12,589 bases of DNA from Micavibrio aeruginosavorus (GTDB lineage Bacteria; Pseudomonadota; Alphaproteobacteria; UBA9219). The stretch lies in the NCBI GenBank assembly GCA_020720905.1, contig DYNT01000023.1:1-12589 (forward strand), read 5' to 3'. Below the pieces are notes generated by a model. It ran no database searches. It was given only the letters and a program-made list of their open reading frames with translations, and was not told the origin of the DNA. Shown piece after piece: positions 5,683 through 12,589 of this stretch. Both the position numbers and the translations under genes were made by a program. Position 1 is the stretch's first letter; each line of letters begins with the position of its first letter.

Positions 5683-6585
5683 ATGGCCACCGCGCAAAAA
5701 ATAGCCCTTGCACTGAGCGCCGTGATTGTAAGCGTCACGGACGGGCAGCCGCGCATCATCGTGGCGGATGATGATGCCCTGCCCTCTGGCCCTCTTGAAA
5801 CGCAGCATGACAAGATGGAACAGGCGCTACGCGCTTGGGTCACGAAACGCGCGGGGCTTTCCCTTGGCTATGTCGAACAGCTTTACACCTTTGCCGACAA
5901 AAACCGCGAGGCAGACGGCCTTCGCACTATCTCTATCGGCTATTTGGCGCTTGCCAGAGAGCTTGGCCAAAGCGACGCCGTGGACTGGTATCAATTTTTT
6001 CCATGGGAAGACAGACGTGAAGACAAAGCCGAAGCGCTCGCGCTTTCGCTGCGCCAATATCTTACGCTTTGGAAAAACAACGCGGCAGATTCCTTGGCGC
6101 GACGCGGCAGGCAAGCGCGGATCGATAACGCCTTTCCCAAAGACCCCCGCGCATGGAACGAGGAACTTGTCTTACAACGCTATGAATTGCTGTGGGAAGC
6201 CGGAGTAATCGATGAGGCCGCAAGAGGACATCGCAAGGACGCAAAACCCATCGCCAGCGGTCTAGCCATGAAGCATGATCACCGCCGCATTCTGGCAACC
6301 GCGATGGCGCGTCTTCGCGCCAAAATCAAATACCGCCCCGTGGTGTTTGAATTGCTGCCGCCGCGCTTTACGCTTTTACAGCTGCAAAACACGGTTGAGG
6401 CTTTGGCGGGGCTGCGCCTTCACAAACAAAACTTCCGCCGCCTTGTGATGGCGCAAGGCCTTGTCGAGGAAACAAACGATCAAACCACAGCCATCAAAGG
6501 CCGCCCCGCCAAGCTCTTTTCCTTCCGCCGCGAAGTGATGCAAGCCCGCGCCGTAGCAGGTACAAAACTGCCAAGAGGCAGTTGA
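5683..6585 (+). CDS. nadQ: NadQ/NrtR-type transcriptional regulator of NAD biosynthesis (Nudix-like domain + winged helix)
   Basis: A 300-residue protein divergent from nadABC. Residues about 10-95 have a Nudix fold (AVIVSVTDGQPRIIV, GLSLGYVEQLYTFADKNRE, LRTISIGYLAL) of the kind in NrtR regulators. The Nudix box near 36-59 is dead: the G, R50 and final G-L remain, but the catalytic glutamates are replaced by A51, T54 and K55. It should therefore bind, not hydrolyse, a nucleotide-type ligand. WYQFFPWEDRRE (102-113) matches what I recall of the alphaproteobacterial NadQ branch (COG4111). The C-terminal NrtR-type winged helix is at about 200-285 (YRPVVFELLPPRFTLLQLQN, QNFRRLVMAQGLVE, KGRPAKLFSFRR). 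It probably represses nadABC. The start is uncertain: ATG 5683 begins just before the conserved domain, and an in-frame ATG at 5581 would add 34 residues over the operator region. Confidence 0.82.
   Translation: MATAQKIALALSAVIVSVTDGQPRIIVADDDALPSGPLETQHDKMEQALRAWVTKRAGLSLGYVEQLYTFADKNREADGLRTISIGYLALARELGQSDAVDWYQFFPWEDRREDKAEALALSLRQYLTLWKNNAADSLARRGRQARIDNAFPKDPRAWNEELVLQRYELLWEAGVIDEAARGHRKDAKPIASGLAMKHDHRRILATAMARLRAKIKYRPVVFELLPPRFTLLQLQNTVEALAGLRLHKQNFRRLVMAQGLVEETNDQTTAIKGRPAKLFSFRREVMQARAVAGTKLPRGS
6564..6583 (-). terminator. probable small rho-independent terminator of aroA
   Basis: AACTGCC-AAGA-GGCAGTT (6566-6583) is a perfect 7-bp stem with a 4-base loop. Read on the minus strand it ends in GGCAGTTTTG, giving a short T run, and comes just after the aroA stop (6589). 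It lies entirely in the last codons of nadQ. No T run follows on the plus strand, so it does not serve nadQ. Short T run, so modest strength. Confidence 0.5.
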
Positions 6586-6588
6586 CCC

Positions 6589-7926
6589 CTACCCTATCTT
6601 CGCCCCAAGATCATTCATCATGGTGACAAATTTCGGGAAGCTTGTCGCGATCACGCGGCCATCATCGATGGCAATGGGCTCGCTCGTCGCCATGCCCAGC
6701 ACCAGAAAGCTCATCGCGATACGGTGATCCAGCGCCGTTGTAATCGTCGCGCCGCCACGCGGAGGCTTGCCGTTGCCATGAATGATAAGGTCGTCCCCTT
6801 CAATCTCAACAGCCACGCCGCAAGCTTGAAGCCCTTCAGCCACCAGCATCAGGCGGTCGCTTTCCTTCACGCGCAGCTCGCCAAGGCCGATAAAGCGCGA
6901 TGGGCCTTCCGCGCACGCAGCGGCCATCGCCAGCACAGGATATTCATCAACCATCGAAGGCACGCGGCTGGACGGAATCGTGACGCCCTTGAGCGCGCCG
7001 CCGCGCACAAGGATATCGGCCACAGGCTCACCGCACACCTCGCGCTCATTTTCCAAAAGAATAACCGCGCCCATTTCTTGCAAGCTGAGTAAGATTCCAG
7101 CGCGCCGCTCATTGATGCCGACGTTCATCAGCATGACCTTAGAGCCTTCACGCAGACACGCCGCCACAAGGGGAAACGCGGCTGAGCTGATGTCCGCTGG
7201 CACAATAATCTCACGTCCCGTCAGATGCGGACGGCCCTGCAAATGAATAGCATCCGCGCCATCTTCCGTTTTATCAATTGTCAGCGTTGCGCCAAAAGCG
7301 CGAAGCATACGCTCGGTCGGATCGCGCGTGGGAACAGGTTCGATCACCGTCGTCACACCCTCTGCGCTGAGGCCCGCAAGAAGCACCGCCGACTTCACTT
7401 GCGCCGAGGCGACAGGCAGACGATAGGTGATCGATGTCGGCTCTGCCGCGCCGCGCACCGCCAAAGGAAACCGTCCGCCAGCGCGGCTCATAAACGTCGC
7501 GCCCATTTGGGAGAGGGGCTCTATCACACGCCCCATCGGACGCTTGCAAAGCGAGGCGTCGCCTGTAAAAAAACTGGTAAAAGGCCGCACCCCCAAAAGA
7601 CCGATCAGAAGCCGCGCCGATGTGCCACTGTTGCCCATATCTAAAACACTGGTCGGCTCCATCAGATTTTCTAGGCCAACGCCGTCAATAATCCAAACGT
7701 CGCCTTCTTTGACAATTTTCGCGCCTAAAGCTTGCAAAGCGGCTACGGTAGAGAGAACGTCTTCGCCCTCTAACAGCCCGCGCACGCGCGTGCGCCCCAC
7801 GGCAATGCCGCCCAGCATGATCGAGCGATGAGAGATGCTTTTATCCCCCGGTGGGGTCACTGTGCCACGCAAGGCCCCCGTCAAGCGAGAAACCAAAGAG
7901 AGGGGGGCGTTTTCTGTGTGTTTCAT
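6589..7926 (-). CDS. aroA: 3-phosphoshikimate 1-carboxyvinyltransferase (EPSP synthase), class II-like
   Basis: A 445-residue enzyme that joins shikimate 3-phosphate and phosphoenolpyruvate to EPSP, the sixth step of the shikimate pathway. Motifs are PPGDKSISHRS (25-35), LDMGNSGTSARLL (95-107), CKRPMGRVIEPL (127-138), VASAQVKSAVLLAGL (172-186), DEYPVLAMAAA (327-337), LRVKESDRL (351-359) and LDHRIAMSFLVLG (399-411). SAQVK and NERR (272-275) match two of the motifs used to define class II enzymes. The third is RDPTE (201-205) where RxHxE is expected, with proline for histidine. Glycine 101 is at the position equivalent to E. coli G96. No ribosome binding site precedes the ATG, and a promoter lies so close that the message is probably leaderless. 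It converges with nadQ, 3 bases between stops. Confidence 0.96.
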   Translation of the reverse strand: MKHTENAPLSLVSRLTGALRGTVTPPGDKSISHRSIMLGGIAVGRTRVRGLLEGEDVLSTVAALQALGAKIVKEGDVWIIDGVGLENLMEPTSVLDMGNSGTSARLLIGLLGVRPFTSFFTGDASLCKRPMGRVIEPLSQMGATFMSRAGGRFPLAVRGAAEPTSITYRLPVASAQVKSAVLLAGLSAEGVTTVIEPVPTRDPTERMLRAFGATLTIDKTEDGADAIHLQGRPHLTGREIIVPADISSAAFPLVAACLREGSKVMLMNVGINERRAGILLSLQEMGAVILLENEREVCGEPVADILVRGGALKGVTIPSSRVPSMVDEYPVLAMAAACAEGPSRFIGLGELRVKESDRLMLVAEGLQACGVAVEIEGDDLIIHGNGKPPRGGATITTALDHRIAMSFLVLGMATSEPIAIDDGRVIATSFPKFVTMMNDLGAKIG

Positions 7927-7933
7927 GATAGGG

Positions 7934-7961
7934 CTTATAAACGATCCCCAAAACAGTTCAA
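7934..7961 (-). promoter_or_regulatory. predicted aroA promoter, probably giving a leaderless mRNA
   Basis: Minus strand: -35 TTGAAC (7961-7956), 16-base spacer, -10 TATAAG (7939-7934; 5/6 match). The expected start is 6-7 bases on, at about 7927-7928, one or two bases before the ATG at 7926. No Shine-Dalgarno sequence lies in the 7 bases between the -10 and the ATG, in line with leaderless translation. Confidence 0.55.
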
Positions 7962-7966
7962 GAGTT

Positions 7967-8027
7967 GGCTATTCATCGGGGACAGGCTATTCATCGGGGA
8001 CACAATGGTTATTGTGTCCCCGATGAA
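7967..8027. repeat. tandem 18-bp direct repeat continuing into a perfect 17-bp hairpin
   Basis: GGCTATTCATCGGGGACA occurs twice back to back (7967-7984 and 7985-8002). The second copy is part of a perfect inverted repeat: 17 bases at 7990-8006, loop GGTT, and the complement at 8011-8027. The first copy can also pair with the 3' arm over 13 bases, allowing two alternative hairpins. No T run follows on either strand, so it is not a standard terminator. It is REP/BIME-like in form. It lies just upstream of the aroA promoter. Confidence 0.8.
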
Positions 8028-8340
8028 GAAAAGATTAAGAGCGGCTTTTCCCAAAACTTCGCCGAATTTAGCTTCCGCAAAAAGACGATTCGAAAAAGTG
8101 TTTGTTTTCAAGGAGATACATAGGGCCATCGATTTGTTAACTATCGTTCTATTTCATGGACTTATATGGTTAAAGCTCTCCAACAGACTCGAAAAGCGTC
8201 TCCTAGTAGCCTTCTGCTCGACGTACGGCCTCGAAAAACACAAGATTCGTTGATTCTATTGAGTTTTTTAAGGCTGCTTGAAGCGCTGTTTTGATGCGCC
8301 TTTTCACCTCCTCTTGGCATGAAAGAAATGACGACAATTC
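8028..8340. other. A+T-richer intergenic stretch, no recognisable gene
   Basis: About 310 bases between the hairpin repeat and the dsbA-like promoter. Base composition is visibly richer in A and T than the flanking genes. Short open frames on both strands have no ribosome binding site, no domain and no coding-like character. I see no tRNA, tmRNA, 6S, SRP or RNase P signature. A decayed gene or unknown small RNA cannot be excluded. Confidence 0.5.
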
Positions 8341-8370
8341 TTGAGTTCGCCTTGGCCTTTCCCCTATACT
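8341..8370 (+). promoter_or_regulatory. predicted promoter of the dsbA-like gene (and possibly smc)
   Basis: -35 TTGAGT (8341-8346), 18-base spacer, -10 TATACT (8365-8370; 5/6 match). A start near 8377 leaves a leader of about 20 bases with GAGG (8387-8390) 6 bases before the ATG at 8397. Confidence 0.55.
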
Positions 8371-8396
8371 GCCAACTTCTCGATTCGAGGTAAAAA

Positions 8397-9029
8397 ATGA
8401 ACATCGTCTCTCGCGCCCTTGTTGGGGCTACTCTTTTTATAGGAATGACCCTCCCCTCGGCGTGGGCAGCGGCGGCAGCAACGCAGACACAGACTCAAGC
8501 TCTGCCTGACCGCGTCCTTGGCCGCGCCGATGCGCCGCTGACCATCACGGGATATTCCAGCATCACGTGTTCGCACTGCGCAGATTTTATCAACACCATC
8601 CTGCCCGAAATCGAAAAGCGCTATATCGATACGGGCAAAGTTCGTTTCATTTATCGCGACTTTGCCATGAACGGGATAGACCTTAAAGGCGTTGCTTTGG
8701 CGCATTGCATGCCAGAGGGGCAATTCTTCCCCTTCCTCAAGATCGTCTATAAAAACCAAGTGACATGGATTCACAGCGATAAGCCCGATGCCACACTCAT
8801 TCAATATGCCGAAATGGCAGGCCTTGCCTCGGACAAAGCCAAAAGTTGCGCCGAGGACACCAAGATAATGGATGCTTTGGTCGCGGTGCGCACCGAGGCG
8901 ATGGAAAAACTTGACATTAAAGCGACGCCAACCTTTGTCTTTAGTGACAATAAAACCAAGCTCGTCGGCACACGCTCGTTAGATGAGTTTATGGCCGCCA
9001 TCGAAAAAGCTTTGACGAAAAAGAAATAA
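8397..9029 (+). CDS. periplasmic DsbA-family thiol:disulfide oxidoreductase
   Basis: A 210-residue protein with a Sec signal peptide: basic start, hydrophobic core about 7-20, and probable cleavage after SAWA near residue 24. The thioredoxin-fold domain with DsbA-type helical insertion follows. The redox motif is C58-S-H-C61 in SITCSHCADF, and the cis-proline is P178 in KATPTFVF. VRFIYRDFAMNG (82-93) is the usual connecting region. Two further cysteines, C104 (AHCMPEG) and C151 (SCAED), sit where alphaproteobacterial DsbA proteins such as Wolbachia alpha-DsbA1 have a second, structural disulfide. Likely role: disulfide formation in exported proteins. Oxidase versus isomerase cannot be settled, and no DsbB is in the window. 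Clear promoter and GAGG site precede it. smc begins 37 bases after its stop with no visible terminator, so the two may be co-transcribed. Confidence 0.88.
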   Translation: MNIVSRALVGATLFIGMTLPSAWAAAAATQTQTQALPDRVLGRADAPLTITGYSSITCSHCADFINTILPEIEKRYIDTGKVRFIYRDFAMNGIDLKGVALAHCMPEGQFFPFLKIVYKNQVTWIHSDKPDATLIQYAEMAGLASDKAKSCAEDTKIMDALVAVRTEAMEKLDIKATPTFVFSDNKTKLVGTRSLDEFMAAIEKALTKKK

Positions 9030-9055
9030 AAAAAGCCAGCTATCATTCATTTTGT

Positions 9056-9060
9056 GGAGA
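9056..9060 (+). promoter_or_regulatory. smc ribosome binding site, fixes a TTG start at 9067
   Basis: GGAGA lies 6 bases before the TTG at 9067. A start at the earlier in-frame TTG (9052) would place this site inside the gene and add five residues absent from the family N-terminus. The resulting N-terminus, MHFSRLRLHGFKSF, is typical of SMC. Confidence 0.75.
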
Positions 9061-9066
9061 CATCCT

Positions 9067-12000
9067 TTGCATTTTTCACGCCTTCGCCTTCATGGCTTTA
9101 AATCTTTTGTCGATCCAACAGACCTTATCATTCAAGAAGGTCTGACAGGCATCGTCGGCCCCAACGGGTGCGGCAAATCCAACCTTGTCGAAGCGTTACG
9201 TTGGGTCATGGGCGAAACCTCGCCACGGCGCATGCGCGGCGCGGGGATGGAAGACGTTATCTTTGCCGGAACAGCCACGCGTCCCTCGCGCAACCTTGCC
9301 GAAGTCACGCTGGAGCTTGATAACGCCGACCGCTCGGCCACGGCGGAATACAACAACGCCGATGACGTTCTGGTCGTGCGCAAGATTGAGCGCGGCGGCG
9401 GATCAGACTATCGCATCAACGGGCGTCCCGTGCGCCAACGCGATGTGCATTTACTGTTCGCTGATCAATCAACGGGCGCGAGCTCAACCAGCGTGGTCGG
9501 CCAAGGGCAGATTGATGCGCTGATCCGCTCCAAGCCGCAAGATCGCAGGCAGATTCTTGAAGAAGCCTCTGGCACGGCAGGCCTTCAGGCAAGGCGTCAT
9601 GAGGCTGAGCTGAAGCTCAAAGGCGCAGAAACCAACCTGAAACGCGTGGATGATGTTTTGCGCACGCTTGATACGCAGCTGCGCAGTCTAAAGCAACAGG
9701 TCAAGCAAGCCTCACGCTATCGCAATTTGGCCGAGCATATCCGCCGGACGGAGGCCGCCCTGCTCCACCTGCGCTGGCTGGAAGCCGAAGGCGACGCCGT
9801 CAAAACGCGTGACGCTTTGCAAGAAACGGAAAAGCAGGTGAATGAGCTTCTGGCCGTTGTCACCCGCACGACAACCACGCGCACCGCAATGGCCGCCGCG
9901 CTGCCCGCCTTGCGCCAAAACGAGGCGACGGCTGCCGCCATTGTGCAAAAGCTCACCCTTGCGCGGGATCATCTGGATGCCGAAGCGCACCGCCTTGACG
10001 ATCAGATCAAGGCGTGCGAAGGCCGCCTTGAGCAAGCGCAAAACGATCAAGTGCGCGAAACATCGCATCAAAAGGACAGCCGTGAAGCGTTAGAGCACCT
10101 TGGCAGCGAAAAAACGCACATGACGGCCAAGGTTGAAACGCTGGACGCCGCGCTCCCCACGCTGAGCGAGACGTTGGCCGCCCTAAACGCTGACGTTGAC
10201 ACCTTGGATGCGACGCTCAGCACCATGATGGCGCAAAGCGCAAACGCCGAAGCCAGTGAGCAAGCGCTGACCCGCGAGATGAACGCTCTTTTGGCCAAGC
10301 AAGCGACACTGACACAGCGCCGCGCCGATATTGATGCCCAGCGCGCCGCGCTGGCCGCAGAGATTGCGGCGCGCCCCGCCCTCTCGCTTGCCACAGAGAT
10401 GGTCAGAGCGTGCGAGAGCGAGCTGGAGCGTCGCAAAACACAAGCGCAGCAGGCGGAAGAGGCGCGTCAAGATGCGCAACAAGCGCAGGATGGCGCCCGC
10501 GAAGTCAACGCGCAAACGGAAACGATTCTGACAAAACTTCGCACGGAATCGCGGGCTTTAGAAGACATGCTGGCGCATCATGACAGCCAGTTTGACGAAG
10601 TGCTTGATCTTATCACCGTCACACCGGGCCTTGAAAACGCGTTAGCCGTCGCCCTTGGCGAAGCGCTCACCGCCTCACTCGATTCCAAGGCCGCGATGCA
10701 CTGGCGCGATCTTGCGCCGCTTGAAAACGCCCCTGCCCTACCGCAAGGAACGGCTCCCCTTGCCCAGTCCATTAAAGCGCCGCCCGCGCTGGCGCGTAGC
10801 CTTAGCCAAATAGGCCTTGTCGATAACAAGCAGCAAGGCGAAGCCTGTGCCGCCGCCTTGCAAGCGGGACAGATTCTTGTCAGCCGCGATGGGTGGGCTT
10901 GGCGCTGGGATGGCTTTACGCTGACACCCGAAGCCAAAACAGCCTCAGCCATGCGCCTGCAACAACGCAACCGTTGGACGGCTTTGCAAGATGAAATTTC
11001 TCTGGCTGAAACGAAAAACGCCAGCGCTTCAGTCTCGCTTTTGGAAGCCTCCACACTTTTGCAACAATGCCAAGAATTAGACAGCCAGACTCGCGCCGCG
11101 TTACAGGCCGCCTTTGCTGCCCTGAACGATGCCCGCGACCATTATGCCAAGCAGGAGCGTGAATCTGCCGCCGCCAACGCCAAGCTATCGGCGCTCAGCG
11201 ATACCTTGCGGCAAATTGACGAAGACACAGACGCGCTGGCCTCTCGCGGCGCTGTCATTGAGGCTGAGCGCAGCGCCCTGCCCGATAGCGCCGCCCTGCG
11301 CGAGGCCATCGCAGCGCAGCGCGTGACGCTGGCCGATGCGCGTGGGAAAAAAGCGCATACGCAAAGCGAACGCGATCGCTTCACGCAAGAAAAGCAAGCC
11401 TGCACCAACCGTCAAAGCGCGATTGAGCAAGAAATTCTTGCATGGCAAGGCCGCATGACCAGCGCTGAAAAGCAAAGCCTTGCTCTGGCCGAACGCATCG
11501 AAGCGCTTGGCAGCGAACTGGCCGCCCTTCGCGCACGCCCTGCCGAAATGGACGCGCAGCGCGAAAGCCTGATGACTCAGCTTTCCGAAGCGGAAAGCCA
11601 TCGCCGCGAAGCCGCCGATCACCTGATTACCGCCGAACAAAAACTGAGCGTCACAGAACACCAGTTGAAGCAGGACGAAACCGCTTTAGGCCGCGCGCGC
11701 GAAGAGCGTGTGCGCGGCGTCGCTGCCGTGGAAGCCAGCGAAGAACACTTCAAAACCTTGCGCGAACGCGCCACAGAAAAGCTGGGCTGTACACCAGAAG
11801 ATTTACGCGCCATCGCGATGCTCAGCGACGATGATAATTTGCCATCCGTGTTTGAGTTGGAGCAGCTTTTGGGTCGTCATGTTCGCGAGCGCGACAACAT
11901 GGGCCCTGTCAACCTTCGCGCCGAAGTGGAATCCGAAGCCGCACAAACAGAGATCAATCGCCTGCAAAAGGAAAAGGATGATCTGGTCGCCGCGATTGCC

Positions 12001-12585
12001 AAGCTACGCACAGGTATAAGCCAGCTCAATCGCGAAGCGCGGGAGCGTCTGCAAACCGCCTTCACGCAAGTGAACGAACGCTTCCAAGTTCTCTTCACCA
12101 AATTGTTCAAAGGCGGCAAGGCCTCGCTGGAACTGATCGATAACGAAGACCCCATGAACGCGGGGCTTGAGATTTTTGCCGCGCCTCCTGGCAAAAAACA
12201 GCAAATCTTGTCCTTGCTGTCGGGCGGCGAGCGCACGCTCACCGCGCTGGCGCTCCTGTTTGCCGTGTTCCAGACCAACCCCTCGCCCATTTGCGTGCTG
12301 GACGAAGCCGAAGCCGCGCTGGACGAAAGCAACATTGGTCGCTTCTGCGAGCTGGTGCAGCACATTGGCCGCGAAACCAGCACGCGCTTTTTGATCATCA
12401 CGCATCAACGCGTGACGATGGCGCATATGGATCGCCTGTTCGGCGTGACGATGAGCGAAAAGGGAGTCTCGCAACTTGTCTCCGTTGATCTGGCCAGCGC
12501 CGTGGCTTTGCGCGACGGGCATAAGGTTGACGCCAACCCAACCGCCTTCGCCAAAGACGCACTGGAAGGCGTTCAAGCGGCATAG
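9067..12585 (+). CDS. smc: chromosome segregation ATPase SMC
   Basis: A complete 1172-residue SMC protein. It dimerises and, with ScpA and ScpB, forms the condensin that compacts and helps segregate the chromosome. The N-terminal ATPase half has the Walker A motif GPNGCGKSN (31-39) after MHFSRLRLHGFKSF. Long Q/E/A/R-rich coiled coils run about 170-495 and 635-985. The hinge, about 500-625, has PGLENALAVALGEAL and ends with GWAWRWDGFTL. It is shorter than the classical hinge and lacks its glycine-rich signature, a form I associate with alphaproteobacteria. The C-terminal half carries the signature LLSGGERTLTALALL (near 1050-1064) and Walker B ICVLDEAEAALDE (1075-1087; D1079, catalytic E1080). 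TTG start with GGAGA 6 bases upstream. TAG stop at 12583-12585, so the gene is complete. No scpA or scpB in the window. Confidence 0.97.
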   Translation: MHFSRLRLHGFKSFVDPTDLIIQEGLTGIVGPNGCGKSNLVEALRWVMGETSPRRMRGAGMEDVIFAGTATRPSRNLAEVTLELDNADRSATAEYNNADDVLVVRKIERGGGSDYRINGRPVRQRDVHLLFADQSTGASSTSVVGQGQIDALIRSKPQDRRQILEEASGTAGLQARRHEAELKLKGAETNLKRVDDVLRTLDTQLRSLKQQVKQASRYRNLAEHIRRTEAALLHLRWLEAEGDAVKTRDALQETEKQVNELLAVVTRTTTTRTAMAAALPALRQNEATAAAIVQKLTLARDHLDAEAHRLDDQIKACEGRLEQAQNDQVRETSHQKDSREALEHLGSEKTHMTAKVETLDAALPTLSETLAALNADVDTLDATLSTMMAQSANAEASEQALTREMNALLAKQATLTQRRADIDAQRAALAAEIAARPALSLATEMVRACESELERRKTQAQQAEEARQDAQQAQDGAREVNAQTETILTKLRTESRALEDMLAHHDSQFDEVLDLITVTPGLENALAVALGEALTASLDSKAAMHWRDLAPLENAPALPQGTAPLAQSIKAPPALARSLSQIGLVDNKQQGEACAAALQAGQILVSRDGWAWRWDGFTLTPEAKTASAMRLQQRNRWTALQDEISLAETKNASASVSLLEASTLLQQCQELDSQTRAALQAAFAALNDARDHYAKQERESAAANAKLSALSDTLRQIDEDTDALASRGAVIEAERSALPDSAALREAIAAQRVTLADARGKKAHTQSERDRFTQEKQACTNRQSAIEQEILAWQGRMTSAEKQSLALAERIEALGSELAALRARPAEMDAQRESLMTQLSEAESHRREAADHLITAEQKLSVTEHQLKQDETALGRAREERVRGVAAVEASEEHFKTLRERATEKLGCTPEDLRAIAMLSDDDNLPSVFELEQLLGRHVRERDNMGPVNLRAEVESEAAQTEINRLQKEKDDLVAAIAKLRTGISQLNREARERLQTAFTQVNERFQVLFTKLFKGGKASLELIDNEDPMNAGLEIFAAPPGKKQQILSLLSGGERTLTALALLFAVFQTNPSPICVLDEAEAALDESNIGRFCELVQHIGRETSTRFLIITHQRVTMAHMDRLFGVTMSEKGVSQLVSVDLASAVALRDGHKVDANPTAFAKDALEGVQAA

Positions 12586-12589
12586 ACGG

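Noticed and set aside
5575..5808. N-terminal extension of nadA by 78 codons
   Set aside because: It would run through the promoter and operator region, encodes nothing like NadA, and the internal ATG at 5574 has a good ribosome site.
5683..6585. Active Nudix hydrolase
   Set aside because: The glutamates of the Nudix box are replaced and an NrtR-type winged helix follows, so a regulator is far more likely.
7967..8027. CRISPR fragment
   Set aside because: The two repeats are directly adjacent with no spacer, and no cas gene is present.
7990..8027. Rho-independent terminator
   Set aside because: The stem is long and perfect, but no T run follows on either strand, and it lies upstream of both flanking genes rather than after one.
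7828..8253. 141-codon plus-strand open frame across the aroA start and the hairpin repeat
   Set aside because: Antisense to aroA in its first part, no ribosome binding site, translates a palindrome in its middle (IGDTMVIVSPMKK) and resembles no family I know.
8028..8396. tRNA, tmRNA or other structured RNA gene
   Set aside because: TTCGA-like fragments occur but no cloverleaf arms, acceptor end or known RNA signature could be assembled.
9052..9066. smc start at TTG 9052
   Set aside because: It precedes the ribosome site GGAGA and adds WRHP residues not found at the SMC N-terminus; TTG 9067 fits better.

Overview
The window is a gene-dense piece of a bacterial chromosome, very probably from an alphaproteobacterium of moderate-to-high GC. 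The evidence is an alphaproteobacterial-type SMC (TTG start, WRWDGF-containing short hinge), a DsbA-like protein with the second cysteine pair I associate with alphaproteobacterial DsbAs, a class II-like AroA, and a nadA-nadB-nadC operon divergent from a NadQ/NrtR-type regulator. I cannot name a genus. There is no phage, plasmid or defence-island signature.

Layout. (1) Bases 3-2210, plus strand: the tail of an unrecognised protein followed by two family-2 glycosyltransferases, both with a catalytic domain and two C-terminal membrane helices (polyprenyl-phosphate glycosyltransferase type). This looks like a surface-glycan cluster continuing to the left. (2) Bases 2207-5574, minus strand: nadA, nadB and nadC, the de novo route from aspartate to nicotinate mononucleotide. 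The genes are packed without gaps: nadA and nadB share one reading frame separated by a single TAA, and nadB overlaps nadC by ATGA. (3) Bases 5575-6585: a short control region and the divergent regulator nadQ, a Nudix-fold protein whose Nudix box has lost its catalytic glutamates, with an NrtR-type winged helix. Two matching 17-bp near-palindromes in the control region are the likely operators. (4) Bases 6589-7926, minus strand: aroA, with a probable leaderless promoter and a small terminator lying inside the end of nadQ. (5) Bases 7927-8396: the only sizeable non-coding gap. It holds a tandem 18-bp repeat with a perfect 17-bp hairpin, an A+T-richer stretch without a recognisable gene, and a promoter. 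(6) Bases 8397-12585, plus strand: a periplasmic DsbA-like thioredoxin-fold protein and a complete smc gene.

The most unusual signal is in nadB. A palindromic repeat element (two arms, each itself a perfect hairpin) lies in frame inside the coding sequence, and a one-arm relative lies about 720 bp downstream in the same gene. Both add peptides at positions where NadB tolerates length change (a beta-region loop and the linker to the C-terminal helical domain), while the flavin and active-site motifs remain. The arms differ by paired, compensatory substitutions, so the fold of the DNA or RNA appears to be under selection. This resembles the protein-coding palindromic elements described in Rickettsia, here in an essential-type metabolic gene.

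Working together: NadQ probably senses an NAD-related metabolite and represses nadABC (and perhaps itself) through the twin operators. AroA, SMC and the DsbA-like protein are independent housekeeping functions that happen to be neighbours.
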